Assembly (NCBI GenBank): GCA_019359115.1 | Contig: JAHHHW010000091.1 | Span: 1-58,125, forward strand | Direction of reading: 5' to 3' | Origin: Pelatocladus maniniholoensis HA4357-MV3 | Lineage (GTDB): Bacteria > Cyanobacteriota > Cyanobacteriia > Cyanobacteriales > Nostocaceae | DNA: 58,125 bases | In this document: piece after piece, positions 37,901 to 45,922 of the stretch | Position numbering within the stretch: position 1 is the first letter of the stretch | Layout: every line of letters starts with the position of its first letter | Notes under the pieces: generated by a model | Seen by the model: the letters and a program-made list of their open reading frames with translations, nothing else | Databases searched by the model: none | What the model was told of the DNA's origin: nothing | Made by a program: the position numbers and the translations under genes

Positions 37901-40900
37901 GCAAACCACTGATATAACCGTGATCTAAATCTTGCCACAGTTGTTGCTGTAATTGTTGAGCGTGGTTGCTAAAGCTTTCGGGAACTGAGCGATCGACTTC
38001 TAAAAGTGTTAAAGAAGTGAAGTCTCCGACAATTTCATTAACTTGGGGATGTAAAGGTAAACGCTTAAATAATGTGAGATTAATAGTAAACTTGGGACTT
38101 CTGCTCCATTGACTGAGGATTTCTGCAAAAGCAGCTAATAAAACTCCCGAAGGAGTTAAGTTAAATTGTTGAGCGCGATTTTGTAATTTGCGCCATTGTT
38201 CTGGAGACAGTTGGGAACTGCGACGTTGAAACCGAGGATTGGCGATCGCATTGGGATTTTTCGCTAAAGGTAATTCTGGTGCTGGTGGTAAGGTATCTAG
38301 TCGGTTAAACCAATATTCTTGAGAACGTTGATATTGGGGTGTATTTTTTAAAGTTGATTCCCCAAGCACATAATCGTGGAAGGAAAGTTCTAAGGGTGAT
38401 AATACAAACTCAGAATTATTATATAGATGTAACCACTCCCGCATCAGCAGAAACACACTCCAAGCATCAGCAATCAAAGCATCAAAACTGAGGTGGAGTC
38501 TGGTACGCTGTTCATCTATGGGTGTAGCTCGAATCCTAAATAAAGGCCATTGTTCCGCAGGTAAGACTTCATGGGACATCTGCTCACGCATCACCTCTAA
38601 ATCTTGCAAATCTAAAACTTCGATTTCATAAGCCGGTACTGTTGGCAGAATTTGCTGTTGACCATCTGGTAAGATGACAGCACGCAGCATATCGTGACGC
38701 AAAATGAGTTTTTGCCAAGCTTGATTTAATCTTGTTAAATTTAAGCGATTGCAATCTAATTCTAAATAACCATGAGCAGCAATATTCCCTAATTCAAAAG
38801 CTTCATTGCGTCCTAACCAATAAGCTTGTTGAATATCGGTGAGGGGAAAAGGTTGATATAGCTGTTGTGGATCTGGGACAATTGTTGGTAAATTAACTGA
38901 AGATTCTGTCTTTGTCGAAGATGTCAGTGCTTCACTCAATCCAGCTACTGTGGGAGATGCTAACAAAGAGCGTAGCGGTAACTCAATATTTAAGGTTTGT
39001 TGTAATCGCGCAATCACTTGAGTCGCAAGTAGGGAATGTCCCCCCAATTCAAAAAAGTTATCGTGAATGCCTACTTGTGTGAGTCCCAAAACAGCAGCGA
39101 TAATATTAGCGATCGCTTCTTCCGTTGCTGTGCGCGGTGGAACAAAGTCTATTTGTCGATTCTGTTCGATATCTGGAATTGGTAAAGCAAGCCGATCTAT
39201 TTTACCGTTGGGTGTTAAAGGTAAAGTTTCCAGGATGGCGATCGCACTGGGAATCATATAATCAGGTAACTTCTGTTTGAGAAAGTTACGCAATTCACTA
39301 GTTGTTAATGATTGTTGCTGAGAAACAACATATGCAACTATAGATTTATTGTCGGTTTGCAGTTCTCGAACCATCACCACTGCTGCTTGAACTTGGGGAT
39401 GACTACTCAAAACAGCTTCAATTTCCCCTAGTTCAATTCGGAAACCCCGAATCTTCACTTGATCGTCAATTCGACCGAGTAATTCAATATTACCGTCAGG
39501 AAGATAACGCGCTAAATCTCCTGTTTTGTACAAAATAGGGGTGTGGGGGTAGAAGGAATTAGGGATAAATTTCTCTTTAGTTAAATCGTCCCGATTTAAA
39601 TAACCTTGAGCTAAACCAGCACCACCTATATATAATTCACCCGCAACCCCAATCGGAACTAATTGCAGATACCGATCTAAAATATAAACTTGCGTGTTCG
39701 CAAATGGACGACCAATAGGAACCAACCCAGTTCCTAATTTCCCAATCCCCAATTCAAAATACGTGCTATCAATACATGCTTCCGTTACCCCATAGGAATT
39801 AATCAAACGTGTCTGCGCGCCACAAAAACGCTGAAATTCTTGATATTCTTGCACATACAAACTATCTGAACCGACTACCAACAATTTCATAAAGTGGAGA
39901 TTTTGCTGAGTTCTTTGTAAATACTCAACCAAGTTTCTCAACACAGCTGGAACAAACTCCGCGCTATCAATTTTCTCCACCAACATCAGTTTATACAACT
40001 TGTCTGGTTCCAACAGCCACTGACGCGGACATAAAATTAACTTAGCACCACTACAAAGAGCGCGAATTACATCCCCTGAAAACACATCAAAAGCAAAACT
40101 CGCCATTTGTAAATGACTAGTCAGAGACTGGAGTTGATAAGCTTTTTCCCAAGCATAAAACGCATTTACTAAACTATGATGAGCGATCGCCACTCCTTTA
40201 GATTTACCTGTGGAACCTGATGTGTAAATCACGTAGGCTAAATCTTGAAATGTAGTATTAATAACTAAATTATCTTCACTTTCCTGGGAAATATTTTGCC
40301 AATCTTGATCTAAACAAACTACAGTTAAATCCTCTATTGGTAAACTTGCTACTAATTTTTGTTGCGTCAGCAGCACTGAGACTTGAGAATCACGCAGCAT
40401 AAAGTTCAAGCGTTCTTCGGGATACGCAGGATCTAAAGGTAAATAAGCTCCACCTGCTTTGAGAACTCCCAATAATGCAATAATCATTTCTAGGGAGCGT
40501 TCGACACAAATTCCCACCAGCTGATTTTCACCTATTCCCAAAGAACGCAGGTAGTGTGCGAGTTGATTGGCTTTGCTGTTTAATTCTTGATACGTTAATT
40601 GTAAAGACGTTTCATGAAGCGTCTCTACATTTGGAAATATCACCGCAACCGCGTTTGGTTGCTGGTTCACACAGTTCTCAAACAACTGATGAATAACTCG
40701 ATCTTGGGGATAATCAACTTGGTTGTTGTTCCACTTCCACAACAAATGATTTGCTTCAACTTCCGTTAGCAGAGGTAAGGAAGCTATTTGCTGTTGTGGA
40801 TTAGCAATAATCCCTGCGAGTAAAGTTTGAAAATGATTCGCTATCCTGCTAATTGTCGTAGCATCAAATAAATCGGTGTTGTATCTGAAAATACCAATTA

Positions 40901-42287
40901 ATGATTCAGTCGTTTCCATCATGTCGAAAACTAAATCATTCTGTCCTTCCTGCTGAGGAATCACAAAAGGTTCTAAAGTTAACCCACCCCAATTTTCTCT
41001 AATTTTAGTTTTATCAGATACAGATAATTCATAATCTTGAGCAATTTCACTTAGCTTAAACAAGTTAAAGGAAACGCGAAAAAGACCAGGAAGACTCGGA
41101 TCACGGTTGAGTTGCGATCGCTCAATTAGTAAAGTAGAGGGATAATCTTGATGAGCGATCGCATCCAATACAGTTTGGCGGACTTGAGTTAAAAGCTGAG
41201 AAAATGTCGGATTACCAGCTATATTTACCCGTAAAGCCAGCATATTCACGAAAAAACCCACAGTTTCCGCAAATTCCGGCTGACTTCTCCCCTCAATCGG
41301 CGCACCCACGATTATATCTTCCTGACCTGACAAGCGGTAAAGTAACACTTGAAAGGCTGTTAACAAAGTCATATAAAGGGTTGCTCCTTGAGCTTTCGCC
41401 ATTTCTCGCAGCTGAGAAGTCAACTCTTGATTTAACTCAAAAGTATGGGAAGCTCCCCGATAGCTTTGAATTGGTGGTCGCGGTCGGTCTGTTGGTAATT
41501 TTAAGATGGGTAACTCACCCGCTAATTGTTCGCGCCAATAATTCCATAATTCATCGCCCACAGAACTTGCTAAAATATTTCTCTGCCACTGTACAAAGTC
41601 TTGATATTGGTACTTAATAGCAGGTAAAGATATGACTCGACCTGTATTTTCCGCTTCGTAGAGCGATCGCAATTCATCGAGAATAATTCCCAGGGAAAAA
41701 CCATCAATAACAATGTGATGTATGGTTAGTAATATTACATAATTTTCTTCAGAACAAGTAAATAAATTTACCCGCAATAAATTACCTTTTTCCAGATCAA
41801 AGGGACGCTGATATGCTGCTATTACTTGGCTTGTCAACTCATCTTCGTTCCAAGTTGAAGCGTCAATATTTTCAAAATCAACTTCTTGGTATTCATGAAC
41901 CTGTTGAAAAGGTTCGCCATCTTTTTGTGTAAATGTTGTGCGGAGAGTTGGATGACGATTTACTAACTTCTGAAATGCTTGTTGTAAAGCTGGAATATTT
42001 AAATGAGAGCGGATGCGAGCTGTAAAAGCAACGTTATAAGCTGCACTTGCGGGTGCAAGTTTATACAAAAACCATAAACCTTGCTGACCGTGAGTCAGGG
42101 GATAGGATTTAGAAGTATGAAAACCTTGGCGCAGCAAATCGATAATTTCTGTTTTATGCTGCTTAATTTGATTTAAAACTGTGGAAGTTAATCCTTCTTT
42201 GCGACCACGATAACGCAGCTTATTATCTTCAACCCACAATTCTATATTCTGTTGCGAGAGTTGTGTGAGAAACTCAACTAAATTCAT
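34956..42287 (-). CDS. NRPS: C-A(basic)-PCP-Cy-A(Cys, Ox insert)-PCP
   Basis: The start is taken as the ATG at 42287, which follows AAGGAG and overlaps the ACP stop (ATGA); a GTG at 42305 is in frame but less likely. The protein has 2443 residues. In order: TubC docking domain (1-55), condensation domain with HHIVIDG near 187, A1 (about 520-1020), PCP1, heterocyclisation domain with a DxxxxD motif near 1269 (DALIAD), A2 with an FMN oxidase of the SagB/McbC type (about 2055-2275) inserted between motifs A8 and A9, then PCP2 (GIDSL near 2380). A1 reads D-V-G-E-L-V-S-I-D-K, near the Orn code I recall. A2 reads as Cys. It should make acyl-Orn/Lys-thiazole bound to PCP2. Confidence 0.95.
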   Translation of the reverse strand: MNLVEFLTQLSQQNIELWVEDNKLRYRGRKEGLTSTVLNQIKQHKTEIIDLLRQGFHTSKSYPLTHGQQGLWFLYKLAPASAAYNVAFTARIRSHLNIPALQQAFQKLVNRHPTLRTTFTQKDGEPFQQVHEYQEVDFENIDASTWNEDELTSQVIAAYQRPFDLEKGNLLRVNLFTCSEENYVILLTIHHIVIDGFSLGIILDELRSLYEAENTGRVISLPAIKYQYQDFVQWQRNILASSVGDELWNYWREQLAGELPILKLPTDRPRPPIQSYRGASHTFELNQELTSQLREMAKAQGATLYMTLLTAFQVLLYRLSGQEDIIVGAPIEGRSQPEFAETVGFFVNMLALRVNIAGNPTFSQLLTQVRQTVLDAIAHQDYPSTLLIERSQLNRDPSLPGLFRVSFNLFKLSEIAQDYELSVSDKTKIRENWGGLTLEPFVIPQQEGQNDLVFDMMETTESLIGIFRYNTDLFDATTISRIANHFQTLLAGIIANPQQQIASLPLLTEVEANHLLWKWNNNQVDYPQDRVIHQLFENCVNQQPNAVAVIFPNVETLHETSLQLTYQELNSKANQLAHYLRSLGIGENQLVGICVERSLEMIIALLGVLKAGGAYLPLDPAYPEERLNFMLRDSQVSVLLTQQKLVASLPIEDLTVVCLDQDWQNISQESEDNLVINTTFQDLAYVIYTSGSTGKSKGVAIAHHSLVNAFYAWEKAYQLQSLTSHLQMASFAFDVFSGDVIRALCSGAKLILCPRQWLLEPDKLYKLMLVEKIDSAEFVPAVLRNLVEYLQRTQQNLHFMKLLVVGSDSLYVQEYQEFQRFCGAQTRLINSYGVTEACIDSTYFELGIGKLGTGLVPIGRPFANTQVYILDRYLQLVPIGVAGELYIGGAGLAQGYLNRDDLTKEKFIPNSFYPHTPILYKTGDLARYLPDGNIELLGRIDDQVKIRGFRIELGEIEAVLSSHPQVQAAVVMVRELQTDNKSIVAYVVSQQQSLTTSELRNFLKQKLPDYMIPSAIAILETLPLTPNGKIDRLALPIPDIEQNRQIDFVPPRTATEEAIANIIAAVLGLTQVGIHDNFFELGGHSLLATQVIARLQQTLNIELPLRSLLASPTVAGLSEALTSSTKTESSVNLPTIVPDPQQLYQPFPLTDIQQAYWLGRNEAFELGNIAAHGYLELDCNRLNLTRLNQAWQKLILRHDMLRAVILPDGQQQILPTVPAYEIEVLDLQDLEVMREQMSHEVLPAEQWPLFRIRATPIDEQRTRLHLSFDALIADAWSVFLLMREWLHLYNNSEFVLSPLELSFHDYVLGESTLKNTPQYQRSQEYWFNRLDTLPPAPELPLAKNPNAIANPRFQRRSSQLSPEQWRKLQNRAQQFNLTPSGVLLAAFAEILSQWSRSPKFTINLTLFKRLPLHPQVNEIVGDFTSLTLLEVDRSVPESFSNHAQQLQQQLWQDLDHGYISGLQVQRELNRQRQSYQFIPVVFTSTLGLESLGQDTSILSQLGEIVYSISQTPQVWLDNQITEQNGTLIFNWDAVEELFPAGLLDEMFAAYCDLLQQLITSDAIWSASQGELRQPTIANYPTAPICEETLHSLFIKQVQIQAHSPAIITPERTLTYQELYQRALQLASQLQELGASCDNAIAVVMEKGWEQVVAVLGILIAGAAYLPIDSELPAERQWYLLTQGQVKLIVTQPHLQLSLPSGVQQVCVESQLIGDEKDIKLVQTPDDLAYIIYTSGSTGLPKGVMIDHRGAVNTILDINRRFAIKPGDRILALSTLNFDLSVYDIFGMLAAGGTIVIPSAEQTKDPAHWLEFIVSQQITLWNSVPALMQMLVEYLANQPQRPPSLRLAFLSGDWLPLNLPNQIQKLWSNIQVVSLGGATEASIWSIYYPITQVDPNWKSIPYGKPLDHQQVYVLNHNLQQTPVWVTGQLYIGGIGLAKGYWKDAEKTNASFITHPVSKEKLYKTGDLGRYLPDGNIEFLGREDFQVKINGYRIELGEIEATLKQHPTVKEAVVTTVEQTQQLVAYIFSEHHITPTPNLGEAYQPPQQAGVLSDAGGRIEFKLQQPGIRTSESSQITIHLPKSELEQTPYLERQSYRQFLPQQISLEQFSKFLNCLQQMQLGDYPIPKYRYPSAGSLYPVQTYLFIKPNRIETLPAGIYYYHPSDHRLILLHSTNEIDSSVYLENQPLFEQSAFAIYLIGKLSAIAPMYGELARDFCLLEAGHIGQLLMNSAPTQEIGLCPLGYLEFPQIQDLFKLEANQVLLYSFVGGKIDPTDSQQWLLLKNPQTTKSNSSQFREYLQQKLPQYMIPAEYILIDTLPLTPNGKIDRKALPTPNLATSKSAALVPPQTQTEKTIAEFVQQLLQIEAVGIQHNFFELGIDSLKLVQLKNHLQTQLQVNIPMRQLLVETTNIQQLALAIDEQLIIAKITQKPLSTGQDDEKEIIQI
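40601..40628. repeat. GTAGAGACG-type repeat inside NRPS A1 domain
   Basis: GTAAAGACGTTT, then CATG, then AAGCGTCTCTAC form a 28-bp imperfect palindrome related to 24432-24459 and 34870-34898. It is read in frame as NVETLHETS in the N-terminal part of A1, before the LTYQEL motif, a loop that tolerates insertions. Confidence 0.75.
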
Positions 42288-42583
42288 AATTCTCCTTCCA
42301 ACCACTCATCGTCATTTTCATTTTCTATTTTTGAGTCCGCATTTTCGCTCAACTCGTTTACTAATATTGCTAAACTTGCAACATTAGTATCATCTAGGAA
42401 CTTTACTGCTGGAATATCTACTTCCAAATCTTTTCTAAACTTATTTCTCAGTTTGACAGCAATTAGTGAATCAAGTCCTAAATAATTTAAAGACATTCTG
42501 ACATCTAATTCAGATGTATCTATCCCAATTACCTTAGCTATTTCCTCTTGAATATAAGTTGTAAAAAATGCAATTTTAGACAT
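42284..42583 (-). CDS. Stand-alone acyl carrier protein (ScoB/Rv0100-like)
   Basis: A 99-residue carrier protein. The 4'-phosphopantetheine site is Ser39 in LGLDSLIAVKLRNKF, and helices II-IV are complete. The C-terminus (NENDDEWLEGEL) is acidic and unstructured, a likely docking tail for the N-terminal TubC domain of the next NRPS. Its stop overlaps the NRPS start by four bases (ATGA). By position and partners it matches the ACP of isonitrile-lipopeptide clusters, where it carries the beta-isonitrile acyl chain. Alone it could serve any acyl starter. Confidence 0.9.
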   Translation of the reverse strand: MSKIAFFTTYIQEEIAKVIGIDTSELDVRMSLNYLGLDSLIAVKLRNKFRKDLEVDIPAVKFLDDTNVASLAILVNELSENADSKIENENDDEWLEGEL

Positions 42584-42673
42584 ACTGTTCCAGCAAAATA
42601 AAGTCTTATTGGCGTTCTCTTCTGGAGCGACTATGCGTCTGGAGCGTGAAAAAATAAATTAATTCGAGTTAAC

Positions 42674-43231
42674 CTATCCCGGAGAATTTACAATCACTAA
42701 TTTTACACTACCACTGCAATTACCATCTTTATCATCCCAATAACGGCATTTGGTAACTATATACATCATCCCAGACCTAATCCGAATATTAGTAAACTCA
42801 ATTTCACCCCAAAATTGAGAAGACTGCATAGCACGCCGAAAGGAACTTTCAAAATTCACAATATAAATATCTGGTAACTGTTTATTCCAATAATCTGCCA
42901 TAGTCCACGACTGAAATGATGCCATCAATCTTTCTTTCACAGATTTAGCTATGACATAATACATCATTTGGTTGTAGCAAATATTAAACTCCACTGAATT
43001 AAAATGACCAGTGTCATCGATATAACACGATTCCGGGATCGAAAATTCACATTGTCCGATTACGCGTCCCCCATGCTGAGGATCGCCCTCTTTAATTACT
43101 TCAGCAGATTTAAGATACTGACAATTAGCTTTATAAGGCTTGAGTACTTGTGCTAGTAAAATATCATCATTATTGATGTGGATACTATTTTGTTTGACGC
43201 TTTGTTGACTTGAATCCTGAAATTTCAACAT
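42674..43231 (-). CDS. scoD: FcoT/ScoD-like thioesterase (Rv0098 homologue)
   Basis: A 185-residue hotdog-fold protein of the FcoT type. The strongest matches, to Rv0098 as I remember it, are TGHFNSVEFNICYNQMMYYV (residues 74-93) against TGHFNAVELILCFNQLAY, and later SWTMADYWNKQL and SSFRRAMQSSQF. In ScoD-type enzymes this protein adds glycine to an alpha,beta-unsaturated acyl-ACP and releases the N-carboxymethyl-beta-amino acid. It lies between the oxygenase and the ACP, as in actinobacterial clusters. The role here is inferred from the partners. Confidence 0.88.
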   Translation of the reverse strand: MLKFQDSSQQSVKQNSIHINNDDILLAQVLKPYKANCQYLKSAEVIKEGDPQHGGRVIGQCEFSIPESCYIDDTGHFNSVEFNICYNQMMYYVIAKSVKERLMASFQSWTMADYWNKQLPDIYIVNFESSFRRAMQSSQFWGEIEFTNIRIRSGMMYIVTKCRYWDDKDGNCSGSVKLVIVNSPG

Positions 43232-43284
43232 TATATTTTCTCCTGATTAAATGACTAAATAAGGCAAAATTTAAGAGTTATAAT

Positions 43285-44163
43285 CTATAACTGATAAAAA
43301 GGATCGCTATCGTGCAAGGTCAATCGAAATGTAACCGCTGGTTCCGAATTTGCAGCATAGTGAGCGCAATGCACTAGAGAGCGATTATCCCAAATCCGCA
43401 CATCTCCTAATTCAAATTCATGATGTTCTATTAATGGATATTTAAAACTTTTGTCTAACTGACCGGAATGAGTCAACAACTTTTGGAGAATATTTATATC
43501 TCGCGGTTTTCCCTCTGAATCATCTATGCGATAGGTAAACCCTTCGGTAATGTAGAGGATGGTTTCTCCTGTAACGGGATGAATAAAGGTCGTTGGATGC
43601 TCTACAGGAGGAGTGACTCGTTCAATCTCGTCCAATATTTCTGAAATCGGACGATAAACATCTTCAGGACGAATTTTAAAAAAACGTCTGACACTGTGAT
43701 AACAACTCGACTGATTGGCGATCGCTTTCAGGTCATCTGGTAAACATTGATATACTTTGGACATATTAATAAAGTAAGTGCCACGATCTTTACTAGGAAG
43801 GAGCTGAGGATATACCATTGAAAATGCAAATGGCCTCGGCATAAACGCATAATCAGCGTGCCAAAACTTCCCAGTTTTCGGAACTCCAACTTGCTGATTA
43901 TTCTCGGAAACATTGGAGGAAACAAAAATCTCTTCCCTTTCTGGGTGGTGATACATCGGCTGATAGTATTTTTCTACCTCCCCAAGACGATACCCAAAAT
44001 CGCAATACTCATCAGGTGAAAAATCTTGCTCCTTGAGTACAACAATTTTGTATTCATATATCAGTTGCTTCACATCCTCAATATCTTGATCTGAAGCAGT
44101 TTTATGATTGAAGTCATAAACAACAACTCCCATTCGCTGATTGTCTTGATATTGAACTTTCAT
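43285..44163 (-). CDS. scoE: ScoE/Rv0097-type non-heme iron oxygenase (isonitrile former)
   Basis: A 292-residue TauD-family Fe(II)/2-oxoglutarate enzyme. Iron ligands are His102, Asp104 (WHADYAF) and His265. The group that marks the isonitrile branch is present: Tyr66, Tyr67 and Tyr71 (YYQPMY), Lys163 and Arg280. Adding 30 to each gives the ScoE positions as I recall them: 132, 134, 295; 96, 97, 101; 193; 310. In that family the enzyme turns an N-carboxymethyl group into an isonitrile with loss of CO2. It lies 53 bp upstream of scoD. If the recalled numbering is wrong, the plain TauD assignment still stands. Confidence 0.9.
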   Translation of the reverse strand: MKVQYQDNQRMGVVVYDFNHKTASDQDIEDVKQLIYEYKIVVLKEQDFSPDEYCDFGYRLGEVEKYYQPMYHHPEREEIFVSSNVSENNQQVGVPKTGKFWHADYAFMPRPFAFSMVYPQLLPSKDRGTYFINMSKVYQCLPDDLKAIANQSSCYHSVRRFFKIRPEDVYRPISEILDEIERVTPPVEHPTTFIHPVTGETILYITEGFTYRIDDSEGKPRDINILQKLLTHSGQLDKSFKYPLIEHHEFELGDVRIWDNRSLVHCAHYAANSEPAVTFRLTLHDSDPFYQL

Positions 44164-44523
44164 AGTTTTATCACTGGCTATATGACTTTTATTTGATTAT
44201 TTAATTTTGGCGAAGCTAGTTAAAAAGTAAAAAGTAAAAAGTAAAAAGTAAAAAGATAATCCCCCATAAATAAATTGAGGGGATTTGTAATCGACGTATT
44301 GTTTCTTGTCCTCCGGAACTCGTAGACGCGGAGCGGCTTCTCGTAGAGTAACAAATGTTTTTACTTTTTTTCCATAAATAAATTTAGGGGCATCAAACCA
44401 TTTTTCTTTTTATTTCTTTCTTTTACCTTTTACCTTTTAACTTTTTACTTTTGCCTTGTTCGGTAACTTTCCTGTTCCCCGTTTTCAACATAGAAATTAA
44501 TCAATCAAACCGGCTTTCTATAG
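44164..44523. other. Gap between oxygenase and exporter genes
   Basis: The gap is mostly a dispersed low-complexity element (44221-44461, listed separately), plus a short repeat rich in GTAGACGCGGAGCGG-type words near 44320. No gene or clear promoter was seen; it probably holds the promoter of the oxygenase. Confidence 0.5.
44221..44461. repeat. Dispersed AT-rich element, copy 1 (TAAAAAG array)
   Basis: Five TAAAAAG heptamers in tandem (44221-44255), then GATAATCCCC, CATAAATAAATT, GGGG, and finally pyrimidine-rich complements of the heptamer ending in TTTGCCTTGTTC. A second copy with the same start, middle and end lies at 53007-53128. The two bracket the exporter, ligase, receptor and permease genes. 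Confidence 0.7.
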
Positions 44524-45780
44524 TTAACTAATCTTACGTACCGATGGATTCGCTGCCAAAGCAAGACTCGTAATTAGCATAATGCTACCCGCAACAGTAA
44601 ACATAATTGTCAGATTTAAATTCACTAAAATCCCAGCTATAGCAAAGGAAAGAGGAGCAATACCAAAAGCAGAAAACATTCCCAAACTCATCACTCTTCC
44701 TAACATTTCAGGTTGGCTTTGTTTCTGAATCCAAGTAATTCCTACCACAGTGAAAATACAACTGCAAAATCCCAGCACTGCAATTGTTATACTAGCTAGT
44801 ACTATATTGCCAATAAAGCCAAGTAAAAATAAACCAAAGCCTTGAACACTCGCAATAGTTAACAGTAAAACTCCGATATTGGGAAGATTTGGCACAAATT
44901 GAGGTGTGAGTGTCCCAATTAACCCACCACCACCCCAAGCTGATTGCATGATCCCTAAAGCTACTGCACCACCTGGGAAGCGACTATGAGCTAGTGAAGT
45001 CATCCCAACTTGTAATGGCCCAATAAATAGAAAATTGAGGATTACCATTACCAGCAAAAAGATTCTTAAAGGCTGATTGCGCCATGTGTAGTCAAATCCC
45101 TCACGCATACCAGCAATCAAATTCATAGTTTTTTTAGTTGATACAGAATTTTGATTTAATTCTCCATGCAATGCTGTTGCTTTTGCTGTGGTTCCCTTCA
45201 TGAGCAAAAGCGTGATAGTTGTGATGGCAAAAGTTATCCCATCAATGACAAATGCTACTTCAATCCCCGCAGTTGCAATCAGTAAACCACCTAAAGCCGG
45301 CCCAATCAGCAAAATCAGTTGGGAAGTTCCTTGGCTTAAAGTATTACTTGCTATTAATTGTTCTTTTGATACCAGACTGGGAATAATTGATTTAGATGCA
45401 GGTATAAAAAAGCCATCAAATATGCCGAAGCTCGCAGCAAAAAAGTAAATATGCCATAGTTTGGTGATTTTCAGCGCAACGATTGTTGCAAATAAAACTA
45501 CTAGTAAACCACGTAAAGCATTAGAAACAAACATCACTAATCGTGGTGAAAAGCGATCGCTCACCACACCACCAAATAGCATCAAAATAGCACGGGGAAT
45601 TGCTGCACTCATTAACACAGTACCTAGCGTGATCCCAGAGTTAGTTAACTGTATTGTTAACCAAGGCAATGCAACGATGTAAAACTGATCGCCTAGAAGC
45701 GAAACAGTTTCACCGATGTATAGAAGTAAGAAGTTGCGTACAGTTAGCGGTTTCCAAAGTGGAACTTTAGAATTGGTCAT
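44524..45780 (-). CDS. EntS-like MFS exporter
   Basis: A 418-residue major facilitator of the MFS_3 (EntS) type with about 12 membrane helices and the loop motif GGVVSDRFSPR between helices 2 and 3. EntS-like members export catecholate and related metallophores across the inner membrane. It sits inside the biosynthetic run between the ligase and the oxygenase, which fits release of the finished product. Substrate is inferred from context only. The gap to the ligase (142 bp) carries short hairpin repeats. Confidence 0.87.
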   Translation of the reverse strand: MTNSKVPLWKPLTVRNFLLLYIGETVSLLGDQFYIVALPWLTIQLTNSGITLGTVLMSAAIPRAILMLFGGVVSDRFSPRLVMFVSNALRGLLVVLFATIVALKITKLWHIYFFAASFGIFDGFFIPASKSIIPSLVSKEQLIASNTLSQGTSQLILLIGPALGGLLIATAGIEVAFVIDGITFAITTITLLLMKGTTAKATALHGELNQNSVSTKKTMNLIAGMREGFDYTWRNQPLRIFLLVMVILNFLFIGPLQVGMTSLAHSRFPGGAVALGIMQSAWGGGGLIGTLTPQFVPNLPNIGVLLLTIASVQGFGLFLLGFIGNIVLASITIAVLGFCSCIFTVVGITWIQKQSQPEMLGRVMSLGMFSAFGIAPLSFAIAGILVNLNLTIMFTVAGSIMLITSLALAANPSVRKIS

Positions 45781-45845
45781 TAGAAAGATTTGAAAAAAAC
45801 AAACTATGTGAAGTAATATAAAATTATTGAAATCTAGTTCGTAGT

Positions 45846-45879
45846 AAGGACTGAAGTCCTTATTTGAGGACTAAAGTCC
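45846..45879. repeat. Paired short hairpins (AAGGACTGAAGTCCTT type)
   Basis: AAGGACT-GA-AGTCCTT (45846-45861) followed by GGACT-AA-AGTCC (45868-45879). They are tight hairpins of a dispersed family seen in filamentous cyanobacteria. In a within-operon gap they could modulate mRNA stability. Confidence 0.7.
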
Positions 45880-45922
45880 ACCTTACGGAAGCCGCTCTTA
45901 TGAGCGTCTACACTACAAACCT

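Noticed and set aside
42288-42305. GTG start of the larger NRPS
   Set aside because: The ATG at 42287 overlaps the ACP stop (ATGA) behind AAGGAG and begins the TubC domain directly.
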